A stretch of 64,000 bases of DNA from Pseudonocardia sp. TRM90224 (GTDB taxonomy: Bacteria > Actinomycetota > Actinomycetes > Mycobacteriales > Pseudonocardiaceae), in NCBI RefSeq assembly GCF_021245725.1, contig NZ_JAJGSX010000003.1:620001-684000 (forward strand). Direction: 5' to 3'. Each line of letters begins with the position of its first letter. Within the stretch, counting starts at the first letter, position 1. Positions 32,533 through 39,458 of this stretch are shown one piece after another. A model generated the notes under the pieces. It saw nothing but the letters and a program-made list of their open reading frames with translations, did not search any database and had not been told where the DNA came from. Made by a program: the position numbers and the translations under genes.

Positions 32533-32585
32533 TGAACGAACGGCACTTTCGTCCACACCTATTGGACGAAAGTGCCATTGGTTCA
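32533..32585. repeat. Family-4 palindrome, copy B
   Basis: Inner arms GGCACTTTCGTCC (32542-32554) and GGACGAAAGTGCC (32564-32576) are perfect 13-mers around a 9-base loop, with outer TGAAC/GTTCA (32533-32537 and 32581-32585). It follows the secreted-protein gene directly and shares its core with copy A, also downstream of a paralogous gene. Confidence 0.88.
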
Positions 32586-32612
32586 AGCCGTCCGACCAGG
32601 GCGGGCCGGGTG

Positions 32613-32692
32613 GCGTTGCGCACGCGAGGGCAGCAAAGCCACTTTCCGGCCCTCACAGGGCAGGAAAGTGGCTTTCCTGCCCTACCCAACGG
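32613..32692 (-). repeat. Family-2 palindrome, copy B (reverse orientation)
   Basis: On the minus strand it reads GGGCAGGAAAGCCACTTTCC, then GGGCCGGAAAGTGGCTTT and a trailing GCGTGCGCAACGC, matching copies A and C in reverse. It lies 27 bases after a family-4 copy, so two unrelated palindrome families are stacked in one intergenic region. Confidence 0.85.
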
Positions 32693-32921
32693 GCTGGTGA
32701 ACCGCGCCCGGGCAGCGGAGACCTCGCTCGGTCTCCCACCCGCGGGGCGCCCACCCTCCCCCGAACACCCAGGGTGGGTCGGGGCAACGCGTGCGGAACG
32801 CACACATCCAACCTGTGCACGACCCGACCATGCGATCCGCATAGGAAGTTCATGACACATCGCCCGGTGCGCCGGTGCGTCGGCGCGCCGGACGATGACC
32901 TCCGAGATGGAGGTAGCCGCC
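32693..32921. other. Noncoding stretch with a detached family-2 tail motif
   Basis: No supported gene. GCGTGCGGAACGCA at 32789-32802 is identical to the tail of family-2 copies A and C, but no family-2 stem precedes it, so it may be an eroded copy or an independent short motif. A GGAGG ribosome site for the DedA-like gene is at 32909-32913. Confidence 0.6.
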
Positions 32922-33605
32922 ATGAGCACCGAAACACTGCCACTCACCGCCCGGCGATGGGTGCCGTGGGACGCGAGTCCCACCCGCGCTGACCTGTACT
33001 GCTGGTACGCGATCGCGGCCATGGCCGTCTACTACATGGCGATCTGGCCCTTCCGCCCGTTCCTGATCGGGACGAATGCCCTGCTGCTGGCGATGCTCAC
33101 CGGCGCCAAGGAGGCCGTCATCGCGGCCGGTGCCTTCGCGGCGACCGGCTCGTACCCGCTGGTCCTCGCCGTGCTGGCGGCGAGCATCGGGATGATCAAG
33201 TTCGACCCGGTGCAGTGGTGGGCGGGCCGGCTGTGGGGCCCCGCCATCATCGGGAAGTTCGCGCGTCGCAGCCGTTCGGCCGCGTGGTTCGCCGCGCGCG
33301 CCGAGGGGTTGAGCCCGTGGCTCATGATGCCGGCCGTCGCGCTGGCGCCGTGGACACCGTTCCCCTCCTCGCTCGTCTACGCCGCCGCTGGGTGGACGGG
33401 CATGCGCCTGCGCACGTTCCTGCTGGTCGACGGCATCGGCACGGTGATCCGCTCGGTCGTCTACGCCGGGCTGGGCTACGCGATCGGGCAGCCTGCCGTC
33501 GACATCGCGGAGGCGATCTCCGCCAACGGGATCTGGGTGTCGCTCGGCATCGTGCTCATCGCCGTGCTGGTTCAGATGTGGCGTCGGCGTCGCTCGCCCA
33601 CGTAA
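32922..33605 (+). CDS. DedA/VTT-like integral membrane protein
   Basis: 227 residues from ATG 32922 (GGAGG eight bases upstream; ATG 32895 is less likely). Five to six membrane segments include DLYCWYAIAAMAVYYMAIWP, LGIVLIAVLVQMW near the end and the DedA-like region GLSPWLMMPAVALAPWTPFP with SLVYAAAGWTGMRLRTFLLV. The VTT/DedA family includes lipid scramblases and flippases, so a lipid-related role is possible. Its 3' end overlaps the convergent methyltransferase gene by 34 bases. Confidence 0.75.
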   Translation: MSTETLPLTARRWVPWDASPTRADLYCWYAIAAMAVYYMAIWPFRPFLIGTNALLLAMLTGAKEAVIAAGAFAATGSYPLVLAVLAASIGMIKFDPVQWWAGRLWGPAIIGKFARRSRSAAWFAARAEGLSPWLMMPAVALAPWTPFPSSLVYAAAGWTGMRLRTFLLVDGIGTVIRSVVYAGLGYAIGQPAVDIAEAISANGIWVSLGIVLIAVLVQMWRRRRSPT

Positions 33606-34261
33606 CGGAAGCCGGTGCCCTGGATCCGGTCGGCGTCGATGGCGGCCTGCTCGTCGGCCTCTTCGACGCCGGCCAGGTCGGGGAAGAAGTACGGCAGGCG
33701 ATCGGCCACCTGCACCCGCGAGAAGCGCGCGTCGAGCGCACGGAGGATGGAGGTGCCGCCGTGCATCGCCTCGGCCCGCACCCAGCTCGCCCGGTAGTCC
33801 GGCCACGACCGGCCCGACGCCGCCCAGCCTGCGCGGTGCCCGTGCAGCCAGCCCGGCTGCTCGCCGGGTTCGGGCAGGTGCTCGAAGCACCAGCGTGCCG
33901 TGGCCTCGTCGAACAGCTCGTGCGCGAATTCGATGACGACGATCGTCCCGCCCGGTTTCAGCAGGTCGGCGGCATGGTCGAGGACCTCGCCGAGATCGCC
34001 GACGTGGTGCAGCGACGTGCTCGCGACGATCACGTCGACGGTTGCGCCGCGCTCGTGGCGTTCGAACGGGATCCGCTCGTAGTGCTCGCCTTCCGGCGCG
34101 GCCGGGTCGACGCCGACGGCGCGGTGGCCGGCCCGCAGCAGCGCCGGCACGAACCCGCCGTCCGGGCCGCACCCGATCTCGACGACGCGCGCGGGTGGCG
34201 CAGGCAGGTGCGTGCGGACGAACGTCCATCCCGGGTCGTACCGGGCCGTGTTCACCGTCAT
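33572..34261 (-). CDS. Class I SAM-dependent methyltransferase
   Basis: About 229 residues from ATG 34261; ATGs at 34288 and 34297 would extend it. Rossmann-type methyltransferase: motif I VVEIGCGPDGGFVPALLRAG near residue 26-45, motif II AVGVDPAAPEGE, the DVIVASTSLHHVGDLGEVLD segment for motif IV, and LKPGGTIVVIEFAHELF. The substrate is unknown. Its 3' end overlaps the convergent DedA-like gene. It starts about 50 bases past the LysR stop on the same strand and may be part of that transcript. Confidence 0.9.
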   Translation of the reverse strand: MTVNTARYDPGWTFVRTHLPAPPARVVEIGCGPDGGFVPALLRAGHRAVGVDPAAPEGEHYERIPFERHERGATVDVIVASTSLHHVGDLGEVLDHAADLLKPGGTIVVIEFAHELFDEATARWCFEHLPEPGEQPGWLHGHRAGWAASGRSWPDYRASWVRAEAMHGGTSILRALDARFSRVQVADRLPYFFPDLAGVEEADEQAAIDADRIQGTGFRYVGERRRRHI

Positions 34262-34312
34262 GCGTCGAGCGTCGCCGCTGCGGGCCATGCGCACCACTTC
34301 GGATCTTTCATG

Positions 34313-35215
34313 TCATCGATGCGCCGGTTGCATGGCAGCCACCACTTCGTGGAAGAGCTCGACCATCCGTCCGACCGCGGGCCCGCGATGCCGCTGCGGC
34401 AGGGCGGCGAGGAACACGCGCCGCGGTTCGAGCGCCGGTGTCGGGCGGCGCAGCACGACGTCGCTGCGCACGGCCGCGCGCGCCGACGCCGGGACGATCG
34501 TGACGCCGAGGCCGGCCGCGACGAACGCCTGCTTGGCGTTCCAGTCCTCGCACGTGAAGCCGACGACGGGCGCTGCGCCGATTGCGAGCCGCAGCTCGTC
34601 GATCCGCCCGAGGCAGTCGGGATGGGCGCCCTCGATCCAGGTGTCGGCGGCGAGCGCAGGCAGGCTCAGCGCGGGGTCGTCCGCGTTCGGGTGGTGCGCG
34701 GGGAGCGCGATCAGCAGCTCGTCCTCGACGAGCGGGACGAGCTCGACCCCGTCGGCCGGGCCGTCGAGCTCGGTGACCACCGCGATGTCGACGTCGCCGG
34801 TCCGGACGGCGTGCGTGCCTTCTGTCGACGGCACGTCGACGAGCGCGAGCTCGACGTCGGGGTGCTCCGCCGCGAACCGGGAGAACACCGCCGGCACCAC
34901 CGACATGGCGGCGCTGGGGAACGCGCTGATCCGGACCATGCCGGCGGTCAGCCCGGCATGCGCGCGCATGTGTGCCTCCAGCTCGGCGACCATCGTGAGC
35001 ACCGCCCGCGCCCGGTCGATCGCCGCCTCCCCGGCGTCTGTGGGGCGGACGCCTCGGTGCAGCCGGACGAAGAGCGGCACGCCGACGTGCCGCTCCAGCC
35101 CGGCGACCTGGCGGGACACCGCTGGCTGGGTGAGTGCGAGCTGCTCGGTGGCGCCGGAGAAGGAGCCGCTGTCGGCGACGGCGACGAGCACGCGCAACGA
35201 CCAGAGATCGAGCAT
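34313..35215 (-). CDS. LysR-family transcriptional regulator, divergent from an MFS gene
   Basis: 300 residues. LysR winged helix at the N-terminus, MLDLWSLRVLVAVADSGSFS then GATEQLALTQPAVSRQVAGL, and effector domain beginning GMVRISAFPSAAMSVVPAVF. It is divergent from the MFS gene at 35357, with two GGTAT-containing dyads in the gap, the usual design for a LysR activator of a transporter. The methyltransferase gene downstream on the same strand may be co-transcribed. Confidence 0.92.
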   Translation of the reverse strand: MLDLWSLRVLVAVADSGSFSGATEQLALTQPAVSRQVAGLERHVGVPLFVRLHRGVRPTDAGEAAIDRARAVLTMVAELEAHMRAHAGLTAGMVRISAFPSAAMSVVPAVFSRFAAEHPDVELALVDVPSTEGTHAVRTGDVDIAVVTELDGPADGVELVPLVEDELLIALPAHHPNADDPALSLPALAADTWIEGAHPDCLGRIDELRLAIGAAPVVGFTCEDWNAKQAFVAAGLGVTIVPASARAAVRSDVVLRRPTPALEPRRVFLAALPQRHRGPAVGRMVELFHEVVAAMQPAHR

Positions 35216-35236
35216 GGCCCAACGGTATGCCCGCCC

Positions 35237-35332
35237 AATACTACCGGGGGGTATTACGAAGATCGGGTGACAGTGTCTCCACGGTCCGGGTTCATCGTGC
35301 TAGCGTCCCGCGCTGATACCCCCCATGGGTAT
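35237..35332. promoter_or_regulatory. Two GGTAT-type dyads in the LysR/MFS promoter region
   Basis: AATAC-N9-GTATT at 35237-35255 and ATACCC-N5-GGGTAT at 35316-35332 both place GTAT half-sites in dyad form. The first contains a T-N11-A arrangement typical of LysR sites. They probably correspond to a recognition and an activation site for the divergent LysR protein. Confidence 0.5.
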
Positions 35333-35356
35333 GTAGTACTCGTGAAGGGAACGCTC

Positions 35357-36901
35357 ATGTCCGCAGAGCTCGAAGCGTCGGCCGGCAAGGCGGGACGCAA
35401 GGAATGGTGGGGGCTCGTCCTGCTCGTGCTCCCATCGATGTTGCTGTTCATGATGTTGACGATCCTGTTCCTCGCCATCCCGCACATGGCCGCGGAGCTG
35501 CAGCCGAGCAGCACGCAGATGCTGTGGATCCTCGACGTGTACGGCTTCCTGATGGCCGGGTTCCTGGTCACGATGGGCACGCTCGGCGACCGCATCGGCC
35601 GGCGCAGGTTGCTGGTGATCGGCGCGGCCGCGTTCGGCCTGGTCTCGATCGCCGCGGCCTACACCGGCGACCCCGGACTCATGATCGTCTGGCGGGCGGT
35701 GCTCGGCATCGCGGCCGCCATGCAGATGCCGGCGACGCTCGGCCTGATCTTCGCGATGTTCCATGACGCGAAGCAGCGCGGAGTGGCCATCGGGGCGTGG
35801 GCGGGCGGGATCTCCGCGGGTGTTGCGCTCGGGCCGCTGCTCAGCGGCCTGCTGCTGGAGGCGTTCTCGTGGCGGGCGACGTTCCTGGTGGCCGTCCCGA
35901 TCATGGCGATCGTGGTCGTCGGCGCACCGCTGCTGCTGCCGGAGCACCGAGACCCGAACGCCGGCAAGCTCGACCTGCTCAGCGTCGGCCTGCTGCTCGC
36001 GACGCTGCTGCCGTTCGTCTACGGGGTGAAGGCGCTGGCCAAGGAGGAGTCGCTGGTCGTCGCCGTCGTGGCGATCGCGGCCGGAGTGCTGTTCGGCGTG
36101 CTCTTCGGCCTGCGCCAGCTGCGCTCGGCGGCACCATTGCTGGACGTGCGGCTGTTCGCGAACCGGACGGTCCGGGGCGCGCTCGTGGCGTTCGTGCTCG
36201 CGGCGACGGGGCTCGGCGGCGTCTACTTCCTGATCACCCAGTACCTGCAGCTGGTGGCCGGGCTCTCGCCGCTGCAGGCGGGGTTCGCGATCCTGCCGGC
36301 CGCGCTCGTGCTGATCCTCGTCTCGACGATGTCGCCGGTGCTGGCGAGGCGGATCCGGCCGGGCTACGTGATCGCCGGCGGGCTCGCCGTGCAGGTCGTC
36401 GGCTACCTCATGGTGACGCAGGTCGGCGGCCCCGCGGGCCTGGCACTGCTCATCGCGGGGTTCGTCGTGCTCTACCCGGCCGTCGCGCCGTCGATGGCGC
36501 TCACCACTGACCTCGTCGTCGGCTCCGTGCCGCCGGAGAAGGCCGGCGCCGCGTCCGGCCTCAGCGCGACGGCGAGCGACCTGGGGATCTCGCTGGGTGT
36601 TGCGCTGATCGGCAGCATCGGCGTGGCCGTCTACCGCAACGCGATGGAGACGGCCCTCCCGGCCGGTTTGTCGCTGGACGTCGCCGCGGCGGCGAGGGAC
36701 ACGATCGACGGCGCGATCGGCGCCGCCGGCAGCCTGCCCGCCGAGCTCGCCGCGCCCGTGCTGGAGTCGGCGCGTTCAGCGTTCACTGAAGGCCTGAACG
36801 CGGGCGCCTGGGTGGCCGCCGGGATCGCCGCGGTGGCCGCCGTCCTCGCGGCGATCCAGCTGCGGCACGTCCCGCCGACCGGTGCCGCTACGAATGGCTG
36901 A
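35357..36901 (+). CDS. DHA2-type (14-TMS) MFS multidrug efflux transporter
   Basis: 514 residues from ATG 35357, with AAGGGA at 35345-35350. About fourteen membrane segments. Motif A after helix 2 reads TLGDRIGRRRLLVIGAAAFG, motif C-like AIGAWAGGISAGVALGPLLS, and SWRATFLVAVPIMAIVVVGA follows, all typical of the drug:H+ antiporter-2 family (SmvA/QacA-like). Substrates are probably cationic or lipophilic drugs, not predictable from sequence. It is divergent from LysR, and its last 14 bases overlap the convergent MDR oxidoreductase gene. Confidence 0.93.
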   Translation: MSAELEASAGKAGRKEWWGLVLLVLPSMLLFMMLTILFLAIPHMAAELQPSSTQMLWILDVYGFLMAGFLVTMGTLGDRIGRRRLLVIGAAAFGLVSIAAAYTGDPGLMIVWRAVLGIAAAMQMPATLGLIFAMFHDAKQRGVAIGAWAGGISAGVALGPLLSGLLLEAFSWRATFLVAVPIMAIVVVGAPLLLPEHRDPNAGKLDLLSVGLLLATLLPFVYGVKALAKEESLVVAVVAIAAGVLFGVLFGLRQLRSAAPLLDVRLFANRTVRGALVAFVLAATGLGGVYFLITQYLQLVAGLSPLQAGFAILPAALVLILVSTMSPVLARRIRPGYVIAGGLAVQVVGYLMVTQVGGPAGLALLIAGFVVLYPAVAPSMALTTDLVVGSVPPEKAGAASGLSATASDLGISLGVALIGSIGVAVYRNAMETALPAGLSLDVAAAARDTIDGAIGAAGSLPAELAAPVLESARSAFTEGLNAGAWVAAGIAAVAAVLAAIQLRHVPPTGAATNG

Positions 36902-37925
36902 GGCGCAGGTCGACGACCACCTTCCCGCTGGCCCGGCCCTCGTCGACGCGTTGCAGTGCGGCGACGGTCCGGTTCAGTGGGACGGTGCTGTCGACCACCG
37001 GCGTCACCTGCCCCGACTCGAACAGGTCGGTCAGGAAGGCGAGGCCGGAGGCGGCCTCCGAGGCGACGAACGACGTGAGCGTCTGGCTGATGAACGGCGA
37101 CAGGAGCATGGCTCGCAGCTGGCGGTCGGTGCCGCCGAGCAGGCGGCCGCCCGGCTCCGAGCCGACGATCACGAGCGTGCCTGTCGGCGTGAGCAGCCGG
37201 CGCAGGCTGCGCAGCGAGCGGTGGCCGCCGATGTCGAGCACGACGTCGTAGCGCTGCCCGGCTGCGGTGATGTCGGTCGTCGTGTAGTCGATGACCTCGT
37301 CGGCGCCGATCGCCGCGACCATCGCGACCTTGCCCGTGCTGCAGACGCCCGTGACCGTCGCGCCGAAGGCCTTCGCCAGCTGCACTGCGAACGTGCCGAC
37401 ACCGCCGGACGCGCCGATGACGAGCACCTGCTGACCAGGGCAGGCGTGCCCGCACTCGCGCAGGGCCTGCAGGGCGGTGAGCGACGAGATGGGCGTCGCG
37501 GCGGCCTGCTCGTAGGAGAGCGCCCGCGGTTTGGGCGCGATCTTGTCGGCACGGGCGCAGGCGTACTCGGCGAACCCGCCCTCGCAGACCCCGAACACCT
37601 CCTCGCCGACGCGGAAGCCGGTGACGCCGGCGCCGAGCGCCTCGACGCGGCCGGCGAACTCGCGGCCGCGCACCGGGGTCTTCGGCGCCCTGACCCCGAA
37701 CCCGGCGAGGCGCACGGGGTAGGGCAGGCCCTTCATGATGTGCAGCGCCCCGCGGTCGATGCCGGCGGCGACGACGCGCACCTGCACCTCGCCGGGTCCC
37801 GGCTCCGGGCGCTCGATTTCCGCGAGCCGCAGGACGTCGGCCGCCTCGCCGTACTCGTACTGGACGATCGCCCGCATCGTCGGCACCCCTGCCGGCAGGC
37901 GCTCTGCCTGAACCTCGGCGCTCAT
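36888..37925 (-). CDS. MDR-superfamily NAD(P)-dependent alcohol dehydrogenase/quinone reductase-like
   Basis: 345 residues from ATG 37925 (GGGAG five bases upstream). Medium-chain reductase with GROES-like N-terminus RPEPGPGEVQVRVVAAGIDR, PVRGREFAGRVEALGAGVTG and cofactor loop VLVIGASGGVGTFAVQLAKA near residue 165-184; YDVVLDIGGHRSLRSLRRLL follows. The catalytic zinc ligands are absent, so it is nearer the quinone-reductase branch. It is divergent from a TetR gene with an operator between, and thus probably TetR-regulated and induced by a small electrophile or drug. Confidence 0.9.
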   Translation of the reverse strand: MSAEVQAERLPAGVPTMRAIVQYEYGEAADVLRLAEIERPEPGPGEVQVRVVAAGIDRGALHIMKGLPYPVRLAGFGVRAPKTPVRGREFAGRVEALGAGVTGFRVGEEVFGVCEGGFAEYACARADKIAPKPRALSYEQAAATPISSLTALQALRECGHACPGQQVLVIGASGGVGTFAVQLAKAFGATVTGVCSTGKVAMVAAIGADEVIDYTTTDITAAGQRYDVVLDIGGHRSLRSLRRLLTPTGTLVIVGSEPGGRLLGGTDRQLRAMLLSPFISQTLTSFVASEAASGLAFLTDLFESGQVTPVVDSTVPLNRTVAALQRVDEGRASGKVVVDLRLSHS

Positions 37926-37942
37926 CTGCACTCCCTACGCTG

Positions 37943-37960
37943 TAAGCTTATAATGTAAGC
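37943..37960 (+). promoter_or_regulatory. TetR operator overlapping a TATAAT promoter box
   Basis: TAAGCTTA (37943-37950) runs into GCTTA-TAATG-TAAGC (37946-37960), a perfect 5-base dyad. GTAAGC occurs twice as a direct repeat. TATAAT at 37949-37954 is a consensus -10 box for the TetR gene, so repressor binding would shut off both divergent genes. Confidence 0.65.
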
Positions 37961-38007
37961 CTACCGCCGCCGAGAGCCCGTCTGTCAACTGTTGGAGGAT
38001 CGGGCGC

Positions 38008-38652
38008 ATGCGCAAGCCACTGAACCGGGAGCGGGTGCTGCGCGCCGCCGTTGCGCTCGCCGACGCGGAGGGCATCGCTGCGCTCAGCATGCGGAAAGTC
38101 GGCGCCGAGCTCGGCGTCGAGGCGATGTCGCTCTACAAGCATGTCGCCAACAAGGCCGACCTGCTCGACGGGATGATCGATCTCGTCTTCGCGGAGATCG
38201 AGCTGCCGCTACCCGAGGGCGACTGGAAGGCCACGATCCGGCGGCGGGTGATCTCGGTGCGGGCGGCGATCCTGCGTCATCCGTGGGCGTCGGGGCTGAT
38301 GGAGTCGCGGGCCGAACCGGGCCCGGAGACGCTGCGGCACCACGACGCCGTCCTCGGGACGCTGCGGGCGGGTGGGTTCTCGATCGAGCTGGCGGCGCAC
38401 GCGTTCTCGCTGCTGGACAGCTACGTCTACGGCTTCGCCATGCAGGAGCGCACGCTGCCGTTCGAGACGCCGGCGGAGACGGCCGCGCTGGCGAAGGCGA
38501 TCATGCGGCGGTTCGCGGCCGGCGAGTACCCGCACCTCACCGAGCTCACCGTCGAGCACGTCCTGCAACCCGGCTACAGCTACGCCGCCGAGTTCGAGTT
38601 CGGCCTCGACCTCATCCTCGACGGCCTCGAACGCGCCCGCGCGACCCCGTAA
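38008..38652 (+). CDS. TetR-family regulator with TetR_C-type ligand domain
   Basis: 214 residues from ATG 38008 behind TTGGAGG. DNA-binding domain: [20 protein letters not shown] then [20 protein letters not shown] and [14 protein letters not shown]. The C-terminal domain ([38 protein letters not shown]) resembles the TetR_C_1 group that includes the classical tetracycline repressor. It is divergent from an MDR oxidoreductase, which it probably represses together with itself. A family-1 palindrome follows its stop after four bases. Confidence 0.93.
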   Translation: MRKPLNRERVLRAAVALADAEGIAALSMRKVGAELGVEAMSLYKHVANKADLLDGMIDLVFAEIELPLPEGDWKATIRRRVISVRAAILRHPWASGLMESRAEPGPETLRHHDAVLGTLRAGGFSIELAAHAFSLLDSYVYGFAMQERTLPFETPAETAALAKAIMRRFAAGEYPHLTELTVEHVLQPGYSYAAEFEFGLDLILDGLERARATP

Positions 38653-38656
38653 CGCA

Positions 38657-38726
38657 AACTTCCCCACCGTTTTGCCAAACTGCACGGCCCTGCGGGCCTG
38701 CAAGTAGGCAAAACGGTGGGGAAGTT
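38657..38726. repeat. Family-1 intergenic palindrome, copy 2
   Basis: Perfect 20-base arms (38657-38676 and 38707-38726) with the shared core AACTTCCCCACCGTTTTG. Central stem: TGCA-c-GGCCC-TGC-GGGCC-TGCA, different in sequence from copy 1 but still paired. It lies between the convergent TetR and L,D-transpeptidase genes. Confidence 0.92.
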
Positions 38727-38755
38727 CTACGGGTGGTGGAGGTCGGTCAGGCAGC

Positions 38756-39340
38756 TCAGTCGTTGCCGTCGGCCGAGAGGCCGCGGGCCGCCAGCTCCTC
38801 CGACTTCTTGACGACCTCGACCCGGTCGCCGATCTGCAGGTACGCATACCAGGCCTTGGCGTCGTCGGTCTCCAGGTGGATGCACCCGGCCGACGCGACC
38901 TCGGGGTTGCCGCTGTGGAACGCGATGCCGCCGTCCTCGAAGAACACCGACCACGGCATCTCGTCGGGCGTCCCGTCGGCCGCACGCGACTCGTTGCTGA
39001 GGTGCATCTCCTCCTTGCGGTACACGTTCAGCGAGTGCCCGACCGGCGTCTCCTCACCCTTCCCGCCGGACGCGATCGCCACCGGGCCGCGGGTGACCTT
39101 GCCGTCCTCGAGCAGCCAGGCCTGCTGCGACTCGAGATCGACGCACGCCTTCGCGACGACGGAGCACGGCGTGCCCTCCGCGAGCGGCTGCGCCCGTGCG
39201 GTCCTGGCCGCGGCCGTCTCGTCGCCCCCACCGGCCGGCGCAGCGAAGGCCTGGCCCGCCAGCAACGCGCTCGCGGCGACCGCAACCCCGACTGCCACTG
39301 CGGCCATCACCCTGCGCCCTACGGTGCGTCCCATGCTCAC
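38756..39340 (-). CDS. L,D-transpeptidase (YkuD family), exported
   Basis: 194 residues with a signal peptide (GRRVMAAVAVGVAVAASALL then AGQAFA). The YkuD catalytic motif is clear: IAFHSGNPEVASAGCIHLET, with the H-x-G-N...S-x-G-C-I-H-L arrangement; the catalytic cysteine is near residue 150. Such enzymes form 3-3 crosslinks in peptidoglycan of actinobacteria. This is the short, single-domain type without an Ig-like domain. Two extra cysteines (TPCSVVAKACVD) may form a disulfide. It has its own promoter region of about 118 bases. Confidence 0.92.
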   Translation of the reverse strand: MSMGRTVGRRVMAAVAVGVAVAASALLAGQAFAAPAGGGDETAAARTARAQPLAEGTPCSVVAKACVDLESQQAWLLEDGKVTRGPVAIASGGKGEETPVGHSLNVYRKEEMHLSNESRAADGTPDEMPWSVFFEDGGIAFHSGNPEVASAGCIHLETDDAKAWYAYLQIGDRVEVVKKSEELAARGLSADGND

Positions 39341-39458
39341 TGTCCCTGCTCCTTGCCACCATCACGGTCGGTAACCGGGCCGGATACAACCTGCGCCCAC
39401 ATCCAATGACGCCCGTGGTTGAACGAGGTTGCTGAGCAATCCGAAGAATTGTCCGCGG

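Noticed and set aside
33215-36901. A 1,228-codon plus-strand frame that could suggest a giant protein.
   Set aside because: Only the part from 35357 is a real gene (MFS). The rest is antisense to the methyltransferase and LysR genes, with no ribosome site.
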